Shown: piece by piece, positions 53,976 to 62,424 of the stretch | Layout: each line of letters starts with the position of its first letter | Position numbering within the stretch: the first letter of the stretch is position 1 | Assembly: GCF_017873965.1 (NCBI RefSeq) | Contig: NZ_JAGGKT010000020.1 | Location: 1 to 64,000 of the forward strand | Reading direction: 5' to 3' | Source of the DNA: Ammoniphilus resinae | GTDB taxonomy: Bacteria; Bacillota; Bacilli; Aneurinibacillales; RAOX-1 | DNA length: 64,000 bases | Program-made: the position numbers and the translations under genes | Notes under the pieces: generated by a model | Database searches by the model: none | Seen by the model: the letters and a program-made list of their open reading frames with translations, nothing else | What the model was told of the DNA's origin: nothing

Positions 53976-54115
53976 TATATATAAGTGAAAAGTATTAGGC
54001 ATTCTCTATCTCCACCCGTAATTACTCCTATTGGGCTCCAGTTGTCCAGAAAAAAATTAGGGAAGTGAGTTTGTCCTGTAGTTAGAAACAACCAAAGAAA
54101 TAGGCGGTGTATGAA

Positions 54116-54712
54116 ATGGGGTTCTTAGACAATCTATTTGGAAAAACAACGAAGGAGGAAGAATCCATGACAGAAAAATTAAATATCGGAATTATTTTAG
54201 GTAGTACACGTCAAGGACGTCTCAGTCCACAAGTAGGAAATTGGGTAAAAGAAATTGCGGACAAGCGCGGAGATGCCAACTATGAAATTGTAGATATTGC
54301 TGATTTCCAATTGCCATTTTTAGGAACAACCGATGGTACCGAACCTGGAATTGCATCATGGAATGAAAAACTTGCCAACTTGGATGGTTTCATATTCATT
54401 GTTCAAGAATACAATCACAGTATCACTGGGGCATTAAAAAATGCACTTGATTTTGCTCGTGAGGCATGGAACAACAAAGCTGCGGGAATCGTAAGCTATG
54501 GTTCAGTAGGTGGAGCTCGTGCAGCAGAACATTTACGCGGAATCCTAGGAGAATTAGCAGTTGCTGATGTCCGTACACACCCTGCCTTGTCACTATTCAC
54601 AGATTTTGAAAATGGAACAGATTTCAAACCAGCTGAAATGCATGCTGGTACTGTGAATGAAATGTTAGATCAGCTAGTTAACTGGTCATCAGCATTAAAG
54701 AACGTAAGATAA
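54116..54712 (+). CDS. NAD(P)H-dependent FMN reductase
   Basis: The protein of about 198 residues has the flavodoxin-like FMN_red fold: NIGIILGSTRQGRLSPQVGNWV (phosphate loop), DFQLPFLG, QEYNHSITGALKNALDFA and VSYGSVGGARAAEHLR. Such enzymes reduce FMN, quinones, azo or chromate compounds in the cytoplasm. Two starts are plausible: ATG at 54116 (AGGCGGTG upstream, extra MGFLDNLFGK segment) or ATG at 54167, eight bases after GGAGG. A promoter and operator at 53931-53975 suggest induction by electrophiles or oxidants. Confidence 0.88.
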   Translation: MGFLDNLFGKTTKEEESMTEKLNIGIILGSTRQGRLSPQVGNWVKEIADKRGDANYEIVDIADFQLPFLGTTDGTEPGIASWNEKLANLDGFIFIVQEYNHSITGALKNALDFAREAWNNKAAGIVSYGSVGGARAAEHLRGILGELAVADVRTHPALSLFTDFENGTDFKPAEMHAGTVNEMLDQLVNWSSALKNVR

Positions 54713-54717
54713 CTCAA

Positions 54718-54743
54718 CAGTGTGACCTAACAAAGTCACACTG
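54718..54743 (+). terminator. Hairpin after the FMN reductase gene
   Basis: CAGTGTGAC and GTCACACTG form a perfect 9 bp stem with an 8 nt loop six bases after the stop codon. There is no T-run, so it is an uncertain terminator. Confidence 0.5.
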
Positions 54744-54832
54744 GGACTGATGCATGGGGAGAATGGAGACATGTCACCACTCCGTTCGCCCGCATGCTTC
54801 ACTCGAGTGTTTCAAAACACCGTCACGTATTT

Positions 54833-55522
54833 CTAATTCATATAATCCCTACTAATATTACCGTCCTTCATTTCAATGACTCGATCAGATTTTTTAGCAA
54901 TTTTATCATTATGAGTAACGATTAGAATGGTCGTTCCAAATTCCTTATTAATATCTCTAAATAGTTCATAGACGTGTTCCGTTGTTTCTGTATCCAAGTT
55001 TCCAGTGGGTTCATCGCCAAGTAAAATGGCAGGGTTATTAATCAAGGCTCTAGCGATCGCCACCCTTTGTTGCTGACCACCTGATAGATTGGTTGATTTA
55101 TGATGGATATACTCTTTCAACCCAACCAGTTCAAGCAGCTCTTCCGCACGATTCACATGCTTTTTACTCGTATTCCCCATTTTAATCCAGGTTGGGATAA
55201 GCACATTTTCGATCGCTGTGAACTCAGGTAATAGATGATGAAATTGAAAAATAAAACCCATATTTTGATTCCGGAAGTCCGCTAATTGATCCTCCGTCAT
55301 TTTCCCGTATTCTTGTCCTTTAAAAAGAATTTCTCCGCTTGTAGGCGTATCAAGCGCGCCAAGTATGTTTAACAATGTAGATTTTCCAGATCCGGAATAG
55401 CCGATGATACTAACAAATTCACCTTCAGTAAGTGAAAAATTAATGCCATGTAGAATTTCTGTTTTAATCGTTGTGCCATATTCTTTTTTTATATGACGAG
55501 CCTCTAAAACATGATTATCCAT
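54833..55522 (-). CDS. ABC transporter ATP-binding protein, LolD/MacB type
   Basis: The 229-residue ATPase has Walker A GYSGSGKSTLL, Q-loop FQFHHLLPEFT, signature LSGGQQQRVAIARA, Walker B LLGDEPTGNLD and H-loop VTHND. It powers the FtsX-type permease encoded just upstream, overlapping it by eight bases. It is the last gene of the adaptor-permease-ATPase operon. Confidence 0.95.
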   Translation of the reverse strand: MDNHVLEARHIKKEYGTTIKTEILHGINFSLTEGEFVSIIGYSGSGKSTLLNILGALDTPTSGEILFKGQEYGKMTEDQLADFRNQNMGFIFQFHHLLPEFTAIENVLIPTWIKMGNTSKKHVNRAEELLELVGLKEYIHHKSTNLSGGQQQRVAIARALINNPAILLGDEPTGNLDTETTEHVYELFRDINKEFGTTILIVTHNDKIAKKSDRVIEMKDGNISRDYMN

Positions 55523-56729
55523 GGCGAATAACCTCCACAGGGTTTAACTTGGATGACTTTCGTGCAGGTAAAAAAGCCGCAATGGTACAAGCCACGATGG
55601 CTATCATACAAATAGGGACAATACTGCCCGCCTCTAGTTGCAACGGAAAAAGTGGTACACCTGTTTTTAAGGAGGTCCCCCATAGGAAAGCCTTTACTAA
55701 GGCAATTCCCACTCCTGCTCCAAGGGTACTCCCAATAATGCCCAACAGGCCACCCTGAAAAAGAAAGATCCGGCTGGCGCTTCTACTTTTCGTACCCATC
55801 GCTTTTAAAATTCCCAGTTGCTTAGATTTCTGCACCACTGATACAGCAAGCACACTTGCGATCCCTAATGTTACAGCCAATAGAACAAAGCCCTGAATCA
55901 TAAGTGATGACTGCTGCTGACTTTGAAGACCCGTTAATAAAGAAGCATTACTTTCCATCCAGTTGTCTGTGTGAATCCCATCCAATCGATTCGCAATGGA
56001 AGCCATGACAAGTTCTGCATCAAAAACATCATGGATTTGCATTTCTATACTTGAAATATCATTTCTTAAGCCTAATAATTTTTGAGCCCTTTCTAAATCC
56101 ATAAAGATCCAGCTACTATTCAAAGCTTTATTTTCTAAGTCAAAAATACCTGATACAGTAAAGGAATGAGTCGTCCCATTGGCAAGTTGAATGGTCATCG
56201 CATCATGGACAGCTATTTCATATTCTGCTGCTAACTCTTTCCCAATCATCACATAGTTTCCATCTAGAATTCCCATGCCATCTATCAATCGATCACTGAT
56301 GCGGTAAATTTTATTCGCCCTCTCCAGATCCACTCCTCTTACCAAGACGGGGGATGTTTGCCCGCTTTTGTTAACAAAACCGTTGCCTTCGGCAACTGGT
56401 GAAACAGCTGAAATATCTTCACGACCCATTAAGATTTCTTCAATCGATTCCCAATTACCAAGACTTGTATCTTTCTCGGTAAAGTTTCCTCTTATAGAAT
56501 GGCTGCTTTCTTCTGTAGTCTTTAATTGATAAAAATCATCATCACCAGAAATCCATACATGCGGACTATCACCGACAGCCGTATGAATCATATTGGCTTG
56601 AAGTCCTGTAATTAACGTATTTAAAAAAACCATGACACCAACGCCAACGGTAATTCCAAGCAAAATAAATAATGTCTGGCCTTTCCCTTCCTTAAGAAAC
56701 CTGACGGCAACCTTCCATTCGAAAATCAT
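55515..56729 (-). CDS. FtsX/MacB-type ABC permease
   Basis: The 404-residue protein has one N-terminal membrane helix (about 18-38), an extracellular MacB-PCD domain (about 40-265) and three C-terminal helices (about 277-395) with QLGILKAMGTKSRSASRIFL. It resembles lipoprotein- or peptide-export permeases (LolC/MacB-like). The ATG overlaps the adaptor stop by four bases (ATGA), so the operon is translationally coupled. Substrate unknown. Confidence 0.92.
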   Translation of the reverse strand: MIFEWKVAVRFLKEGKGQTLFILLGITVGVGVMVFLNTLITGLQANMIHTAVGDSPHVWISGDDDFYQLKTTEESSHSIRGNFTEKDTSLGNWESIEEILMGREDISAVSPVAEGNGFVNKSGQTSPVLVRGVDLERANKIYRISDRLIDGMGILDGNYVMIGKELAAEYEIAVHDAMTIQLANGTTHSFTVSGIFDLENKALNSSWIFMDLERAQKLLGLRNDISSIEMQIHDVFDAELVMASIANRLDGIHTDNWMESNASLLTGLQSQQQSSLMIQGFVLLAVTLGIASVLAVSVVQKSKQLGILKAMGTKSRSASRIFLFQGGLLGIIGSTLGAGVGIALVKAFLWGTSLKTGVPLFPLQLEAGSIVPICMIAIVACTIAAFLPARKSSKLNPVEVIRHG

Positions 56730-57970
56730 CGGCCTTTCTCACTTTCTTCAGAAAGAGTCACATTGACTTCCATGCCTTCCTCTAATTTTTCAGGATCTAA
56801 GAGCACCATTCCAGCTGAGAGCCCTTTTAAGACCATAATATCTTTGGCATTTTTGTTAGCAATGACAATCTTTTGCTTCACAGCCTTTCCATTCTCACCC
56901 TTGATATAAACAGCTGGTGTTTCATCATTTATGAGATAGTCACCAGGAATCACGATGGCTTGATCATAGGCTTGACCAACGAATTCTACTTTCACAGACA
57001 TATTCTGTAGGAAAAGATCTGTTTGATCGTTAATCTTCACTTTTACCCGAACAGTACCTGAGTCCTTGTCAATCTCTGGACTGATGCTTTCTACCATTCC
57101 TTTCACTACATCATCGGGATAAGCTTCTGTCGTAATTTGGGCTTCCTTTCCAAGTGCAACATCGTTTAAATATTTCTCATCCATATCAACGACTGCGTAT
57201 TTGTGACGATCAGAAGCCATTTTCATGATTACTTCCCCAGCCTGAACAAAAGCTCCTGGTTCAACTATACGCTCCATGACGATTCCATCCATCGGTGCTT
57301 TCACTGTGTATTTATCTAGTAGTAATTTTTGCTTACTCACTTTGGCAGAAGCAGCCTCTATCGAAGCCTTTAGCTCTTGATCAGCAAGCACAGGTGAACG
57401 TAACGATTCTAACCTTTTATTCGCTGATTGAATTCTTAATTCAAGTGCAGCCAGCTGCTCGTTTAAGTTCGTTAAATCTTTAGAAGGTAAAGCCCCAGCC
57501 TCCACAAGAGTTTTTGTTTCCACAATTTTGGTTTTCAATTGAGATTGTTCGAGCTGAAGTGACGCAATCTCATTCTCTTGTAATACTCGTTGGTCGTTAA
57601 TGGCTTGCTCATTTTGAGAATAAGATTTCATATAATCTTCGTATCTAGCTTTTGCTACATTGCTATTTGTTTGAATCTCCTCGAGTTCAATACGTGCTTG
57701 ACGGTCATCAATCTTAGCCACTAACTCCCCCGCCTTGATTTTGTCGCCGACTTCCCCATTCATATCGCCAAGCGTACCACTAACCTCTGCTTTCATTGCA
57801 ACCACTTTGTCATACTCAACAGACCCAATACTACTAATCATTTCTTTATAGGTAGTGTCTTTAATTTCGTAACCGATGACATCCATTGATTTCGTTTGAT
57901 TTTGTAGGAACATGAAAACGATTGCTATAAAAACGACTATGCTAATAGCCATAGACAATTTCTTCTTCAA
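56726..57970 (-). CDS. RND/MFP-type efflux adaptor
   Basis: The 414-residue membrane fusion protein has an N-terminal membrane anchor (about 5-24), lipoyl halves (MKAEVSGTLGDMNGEVGDKIKAGELV and VKAPMDGIVMERIVEPG), a coiled coil between (about 90-200) and a beta-barrel plus membrane-proximal domain. It begins with TTG, with GGGGGATT upstream. It starts the three-gene operon that parallels the one at 27141-31625, but the gene order is reversed (adaptor first here, ATPase first there). Confidence 0.9.
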   Translation of the reverse strand: MKKKLSMAISIVVFIAIVFMFLQNQTKSMDVIGYEIKDTTYKEMISSIGSVEYDKVVAMKAEVSGTLGDMNGEVGDKIKAGELVAKIDDRQARIELEEIQTNSNVAKARYEDYMKSYSQNEQAINDQRVLQENEIASLQLEQSQLKTKIVETKTLVEAGALPSKDLTNLNEQLAALELRIQSANKRLESLRSPVLADQELKASIEAASAKVSKQKLLLDKYTVKAPMDGIVMERIVEPGAFVQAGEVIMKMASDRHKYAVVDMDEKYLNDVALGKEAQITTEAYPDDVVKGMVESISPEIDKDSGTVRVKVKINDQTDLFLQNMSVKVEFVGQAYDQAIVIPGDYLINDETPAVYIKGENGKAVKQKIVIANKNAKDIMVLKGLSAGMVLLDPEKLEEGMEVNVTLSEESEKGR

Positions 57971-58098
57971 TCCGAATCCCCCTACCCCTATTATTTCTAT
58001 CTAAACGCACCCTAGTTATTATTGTTCTTCCGTATTTTATTTTATCATAGGGAAGGATATACCCCGGCTTTAAATATTCCCAACTAGGATGGAGAAAT

Positions 58099-58130
58099 GG
58101 TTCACCGTAATGCATCTAAAGGAGGTTTTC
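58099..58130 (+). repeat. 32 bp direct repeat, left copy
   Basis: GGTTCACCGTAA, then ATCTAAA and AGGTTTTC at the same spacing, are shared with 60680-60711; 28 of 32 positions agree. The core GGTTCACC is palindromic in part. The two copies flank the EAL remnant, chemoreceptor and photoreceptor genes. Confidence 0.75.
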
Positions 58131-58151
58131 ATTACATGCTTTCAATTCAAG

Positions 58152-58466
58152 TTAATAGGATAATTCCTCAATAGGACTCGGGGTAGGCTTCCCAAATAAA
58201 TATCCCTGAAAAAGCTGGTACCCTGCTTGTTTTAACCATTCGAAGTCTTCTCTTAGTTCTACACACTCTGCTAATGGAGTAGAACCTACTTCTAAAGCAT
58301 GATGTAAAAACTGTTTCGCTATTTGTTGTTTATTTGAATCACCAGCAACACCTTGCACATAATGAATATCTAATTTCATATATTGGGGAGCAATGTCTTG
58401 CAATAATTCTATGGTATTAAAACCTTCCCCAACATCGTCTAAAGCGTATTCAAATCCCTTTTTCGT
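58152..58466 (-). pseudogene. EAL-domain remnant (c-di-GMP phosphodiesterase C-terminus)
   Basis: Directly after the stop codon of the chemoreceptor gene, and in the same frame, the sequence reads KKGFEYALDDVGEGFN, then PQYMKLDIHYVQG and GYQLFQGYLFGKPTP. These are the DDFG-type, KxD and C-terminal motifs of EAL phosphodiesterases. The N-terminal half, with the EAL motif itself, is missing, and the only in-frame ATG lies deep in the domain. It looks like the 3' end of a lost gene. A short translated protein from 58403 is possible but should be inactive. Confidence 0.7.
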
Positions 58467-59393
58467 TTACAATACGTCCTCTAAAGTCCTGGCTTTTTTA
58501 TCAAGTTGATTTGCGGCTTGACCAATACCAATGAATTCATCAACAGCTTTGTCAATACAGGTTTGACTATCTATAATGGTTCTTTGTGAACCTTTCATCC
58601 TTTTTGCAATCTCTTCAACCTGAGAGGATATACTCTCCAAATTTAATTTTACTTCTCTTGCTGTAGCCTCCGATTGTTTAGCCAATTTGCGAACTTCTTC
58701 TGCTACGACGTTAAAACCTTTACCATACTCTTTCGCGTGTGCGGCTTCAATTGCAGCATTTAAAGCAAGCAAATTTGTGTAATCTGCTATATTGCGAATC
58801 TTATCGTTAAGTTTGTTAGCTGATTCTGCCTTTTTTTCTAGCAACTGAAGTATCTCCATGTTTCCACTTGTTTCTTCAACAACAGTTTCGATGTATGATA
58901 CAACATCATGGCCGCTTGAAATTCCCTCTTCAACCCGCTTTAAAAGCCCCTCTGCCATATTCTGTAACTCATTAGTCAATTGAGTTCGTGCCCTTTCACG
59001 GGAAGTTATATCTGTTGCCACCTTAATCACGCCTTTAATATGGCCTTCATGTTCATAAATGGGGGCATAAGTCGCCTCAAACCATAAATAACGGTGATCT
59101 TTTGTTACCCGCATTATTTTTTCCTGGAATGTACGCCCGTTTCGTAAATTTTTCCAGAATATAAAATAATCCGGGCTATTTACAAACTCCGGTGCGCAGA
59201 ACTGATGATGCTTTAATCCTGGCATCTCGTCCACTTCATACCCCATCGTCCTTGCAAATTTCTCATTTGCCCATAATACGTTTCCTTCCGTATCGAATAC
59301 AATCATGGCTAATGATTGCTTCATGGCAGCAAAGACAGAATTCACATCAAGTGCTTTTGAATTATTTTGTACGGTATATATCTCCTGTTTCAT
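58467..59393 (-). CDS. Soluble PAS-domain methyl-accepting chemotaxis-type protein
   Basis: The 308-residue protein has a PAS domain (about 15-130: [49 protein letters not shown]) and a short MCP signalling hairpin (about 150-305) with the tip sequence [21 protein letters not shown] and the [20 protein letters not shown] block. There is no membrane segment. The PAS domain could bind heme or flavin. It is divergent from the CarH-like gene, and promoter repeats between them suggest light-dependent control. AAAGGA lies nine bases before the ATG at 59393. Confidence 0.9.
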   Translation of the reverse strand: MKQEIYTVQNNSKALDVNSVFAAMKQSLAMIVFDTEGNVLWANEKFARTMGYEVDEMPGLKHHQFCAPEFVNSPDYFIFWKNLRNGRTFQEKIMRVTKDHRYLWFEATYAPIYEHEGHIKGVIKVATDITSRERARTQLTNELQNMAEGLLKRVEEGISSGHDVVSYIETVVEETSGNMEILQLLEKKAESANKLNDKIRNIADYTNLLALNAAIEAAHAKEYGKGFNVVAEEVRKLAKQSEATAREVKLNLESISSQVEEIAKRMKGSQRTIIDSQTCIDKAVDEFIGIGQAANQLDKKARTLEDVL

Positions 59394-59452
59394 AGAATCC
59401 ATTCCTTTAGTTTCATATTTTTATATAAACCATGCAGGTCATTTTAACAAAT

Positions 59453-59728
59453 TATACAAAAGTTATACAAAAAGTGCAATATTTTCCCTTTAAACGTCAT
59501 TTTTGTGTAATTTTTTGTGTAGTTAGATGCAATCCACTAGTTATAATTACACAAATACTACACATTAATAACCAATGTTTATTTGAACTTTTGTAATAAT
59601 CACTTTTTAATTTAGCCACTATTTCCTAAAAGACAATTTACTTCCTTTGATGCTTAATCTATGTACTAGCTTATTCATCAATTTCTCACATCTTGAACTA
59701 CATATGAACTTTGTATAAAATATGTATA
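59453..59728. promoter_or_regulatory. Four pairs of 11-12 bp-spaced TAYACA repeats between MCP and carH-like genes
   Basis: TATACA at 59454 and 59465, TGTGTA at 59505 and 59517, TACACA at 59549 and 59560, and TGTATA at 59712 and 59723 are four pairs of direct repeats spaced 11, 12, 11 and 11 bp, two pairs on each strand. The last pair lies 20-40 bp ahead of the photoreceptor start. CarH tetramers are known to contact direct repeats of about this spacing. The rest of the 356 bp gap shows no gene. Confidence 0.65.
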
Positions 59729-59749
59729 ATTAAATTGAGGTGATGGATG

Positions 59750-60622
59750 ATGTACAGCATCAAAAAAGTATCTGAATTACTTGACATCCCCCCCGTAACA
59801 ATAAGAGCCTGGGAAAATAGATATCATGTAGTTAATCCGATGCGAACGGAAGGGGGCCACCGCTTATACTGCAAAAAGGATTTAGAAATTTTAAAATGGT
59901 TGAAAGAGCAAACAACCAAGAATCATATGAAAATTGGTGAGGCTGTCCAACTTCTAAATCAATCTACAAACAAGTCTATAGAATCTGCACCCATTGAGAA
60001 ACCTTTTGGGGACATAAAAGCAGCATTATATCAAGCACTCATTGAAATCAATACGCAAGAGGCAAACAATATCATTGAATTAGCCTTTTCTTTGTATGAA
60101 TACGAAGATGTTTTTCATCACATCTTGGCAGAAATACTTTATCAAATTGGTGATGAATGGGAGAACGGCAAAGTTACTGTTGCTCAAGAACACTATGTCT
60201 CTCAATTCGTCATTAACCGATTTACTCAATTTTTAAGAATTCTGCCTGTAAACAAGTTGCTGCCCAAAATACTAGCCTTTTGTCCTGAGGGGGAAGATCA
60301 TCACATTGGACTGATGCTTTTTAGCCTATTCCTACGAAAAAAGGGAAATGAAGTGATTTACTTAGGACCAGATACACCTTTCGATGGTTTATTGGATTTA
60401 ATTGAAAACAAAAACCTTTCTATTATTGCCATTTCTATTACAAACCCCGCTCCTTTGGTGAGAGTAGAAAAATGGATGCGAGCCTGTATAGAAAGGAATC
60501 CTCATTTGAAATTTGTTATCGGTGGTAAAGGTGTTCTTGGAAGTAGGCGAAGGGATACACAATCCGTTTCTTATTTCACTGAATCAGATTGGGAGTCATT
60601 GTATATGTCGAAATTACATTAA
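59750..60622 (+). CDS. carH: CarH/LitR-type MerR regulator with B12-binding photosensory domain
   Basis: The 290-residue protein has a MerR winged helix (about 1-70: YSIKKVSELLDIPPVTIRAWENRYHVVNP), a four-helix bundle and a Rossmann cobalamin domain (about 175-290). The photoreceptor signature is complete: Trp137, then Glu147-His148 eleven residues on (EWENGKVTVAQEH), and His184 in EGEDHHIGL, the lower cobalt ligand. CarH binds DNA in the dark with adenosylcobalamin and releases it in light. GAGGTG precedes the tandem ATGs; I prefer the second. Operator-like repeats overlap its own promoter. Confidence 0.88.
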   Translation: MYSIKKVSELLDIPPVTIRAWENRYHVVNPMRTEGGHRLYCKKDLEILKWLKEQTTKNHMKIGEAVQLLNQSTNKSIESAPIEKPFGDIKAALYQALIEINTQEANNIIELAFSLYEYEDVFHHILAEILYQIGDEWENGKVTVAQEHYVSQFVINRFTQFLRILPVNKLLPKILAFCPEGEDHHIGLMLFSLFLRKKGNEVIYLGPDTPFDGLLDLIENKNLSIIAISITNPAPLVRVEKWMRACIERNPHLKFVIGGKGVLGSRRRDTQSVSYFTESDWESLYMSKLH

Positions 60623-60658
60623 GTGAAAAACAAAAATTTTTACCTAATCTTTTACAAA

Positions 60659-60712
60659 GACCTCATTTACTTATGATACGGTTCACCGTAACATATCTAA
60701 ATGAGGTTTTCT
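60659..60712 (+). terminator. Terminator after the carH-like gene, overlapping the second 32 bp repeat
   Basis: ACCTCATTTA and TAAATGAGGT form a perfect 10 bp stem, with ACGG-TTCA-CCGT nested in the loop, followed by TTTTC. Confidence 0.75.
60680..60711 (+). repeat. 32 bp direct repeat, right copy
   Basis: This is the partner of 58099-58130 (28 of 32 positions identical). Here the repeat forms the loop and 3' arm of a terminator, which the left copy does not. Confidence 0.75.
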
Positions 60713-60799
60713 TATCCACTTTATGTGCTATTTAATTGAAAAATAAGAAACCCTAATTTTAGAATAAGGGTTTCTTAGAATTAATAAATATTGGATTTA

Positions 60800-61246
60800 T
60801 TATTGAGCCAACTTATAAACCCTCTCTACAAATTGCATTGCCACTTTTTTGGATGCCGAGGGTATTACTATTTTTTGGTTCAGTTTATTAATTAAAATAA
60901 TATTTGTATTGAAAGCGCAAAGATAAAAAATAATCGCTAAAATCGCTGCAAAAAACACGCCAGTAAAAGTTGCGATGGTAAACCCAATAGCAAAGATTAA
61001 ATCAAGCCAGTTAATCCTCTTACTTGTTGTTAATTCATTAATCCTATCCAATGGGACTTCAACAGTTATAGCACCACTTGGGATAAATCCCATATAATAT
61101 TTTTTGGTTTCAATAAGTAATCGCTGATTGGTCACTGTAACTTTTGTATTTTCTTTCAGATAAGTTAAGTAACTGATTCCTCCATTCCAAGTAAATGAAT
61201 ATTCTTCAAGAACAGATTCGTTTTGTACCGAAGCTAGATTTTCCAT
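60800..61246 (-). CDS. Small membrane protein with bacterial PH-like domain
   Basis: The 148-residue protein has a beta-rich PH-like N-terminal part (about 15-75: VTVTNQRLLIETKKYYMGF, VEVPLDRINELTT), two adjacent hydrophobic helices (about 80-115) and a short C-terminal part. Function is unknown. The ATG at 61246 has GGGAG eight bases upstream. It lies between the carH-like terminator and another hypothetical gene, both of accessory character. Confidence 0.65.
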   Translation of the reverse strand: MENLASVQNESVLEEYSFTWNGGISYLTYLKENTKVTVTNQRLLIETKKYYMGFIPSGAITVEVPLDRINELTTSKRINWLDLIFAIGFTIATFTGVFFAAILAIIFYLCAFNTNIILINKLNQKIVIPSASKKVAMQFVERVYKLAQ

Positions 61247-61412
61247 TTTCAATTCTCCCTTTTAACGGTATAACCCTAAAATTTATTTTGCTTTAATATA
61301 TTTGTACTTGATTACTAACCAACAATAACTTGAACAAGCCAATTCTTACTCTTGCTCGTTGTTTCTAGAACTACTTTCTAGAAAACCTCTTATCTATTAC
61401 TCTTTTAACATA

Positions 61413-62273
61413 CTATTTACTCACATATTTCGCCTTCACACTTGGAACAGTAATCTTCCAGCCGGCAACAGAGTCATAGCTAAATGCCCCCGTTACTTCA
61501 CCCCAAATCTGAATCATGTCACCCTCATAAACATCAATCTTCCCATCAAAATTAACAGCAATTGTATCATCCCAAATTCCGTACCCTTGATCAGTTACAT
61601 TTAGAAGCATAAATGTAGTGTCTCCTTCTTCCATTATCTGTTGAACATTTCCATAGTAAGTAACTCTTTGACCCTTATGACTATCGGGGTTTTTATTTAA
61701 CACTTTATAAGGAATGTTCTGTGCACTATTTATATAATCATCTCTTTGCTTTTGTGCGAACTGTTGAGCATATATCTGTCTACCCTCTTCTATCTTTGGT
61801 AAAAGGCTTTTTGCCTCTTCTAGATTCGGATCATTTTCTAGTGCATTATTGACCTGTTCAATTGCTAACTCAAATTGATTATTAGTAAAGTTGGTTTTTG
61901 CCTCGGATAGTAACTTTTGTGCCTCTTCCTTTTTCTTTGCTTCTTGTTCAGCTTTTTCCTTGGCTTCAGCTTCTTTTTTTGCTTTTTCTTCTTCCGCGTT
62001 TTGTGCTTCCTTTTTTGCCCTTTCTTCAGCTTTTAATTTATCAGCAGCCTCTTGCTTTTGTGCCATGGCTGCTTTTTCTTCAGGTGTTGATTCTGGTGCC
62101 GTTACCACCATTAGTATGAAAAACAAAAGGGTTGCCAAACCATATTGTTTAAACACTTTTCCCCTAGTTTTGGATTCATCACTCCCCCATCTAATCACCA
62201 CTTTTGGACTTATTAATCCAATAAAAATGGCTAAGAAACTTAATAGCATTAGTACTATAAACAATCCAAACAT
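61413..62273 (-). CDS. Membrane-anchored coiled-coil protein with C-terminal OB-like domain
   Basis: The 286-residue protein has two N-terminal membrane helices (about 1-22 and 45-60), a highly charged Ala/Glu/Lys coiled coil (about 65-120), a TPR-like segment (NFTNNQFELAIEQVNNALENDPNLEEAKSL is spread over 128-158) and a C-terminal beta domain (about 190-285) resembling an OB fold (GQRVTYYGNVQQI, YEGDMIQIWGEVTG). I recognise no named family. GGATGGGA precedes the ATG. It lies beside the serine recombinase and may be cargo of a mobile element. Confidence 0.65.
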   Translation of the reverse strand: MFGLFIVLMLLSFLAIFIGLISPKVVIRWGSDESKTRGKVFKQYGLATLLFFILMVVTAPESTPEEKAAMAQKQEAADKLKAEERAKKEAQNAEEEKAKKEAEAKEKAEQEAKKKEEAQKLLSEAKTNFTNNQFELAIEQVNNALENDPNLEEAKSLLPKIEEGRQIYAQQFAQKQRDDYINSAQNIPYKVLNKNPDSHKGQRVTYYGNVQQIMEEGDTTFMLLNVTDQGYGIWDDTIAVNFDGKIDVYEGDMIQIWGEVTGAFSYDSVAGWKITVPSVKAKYVSK

Positions 62274-62424
62274 TCTATCCCATCCTTTCTTCCTAAACGA
62301 AATCTAATTGTAGTTCTAAAGTTCTACATTTTTTTACATTTTCCCTGCAACAATTGTCGCCCATTTGTAAATAAATTTTGTTTTTATAAACTTTATTGAA
62401 GTCATATTATTCACCCCCTTTCAC

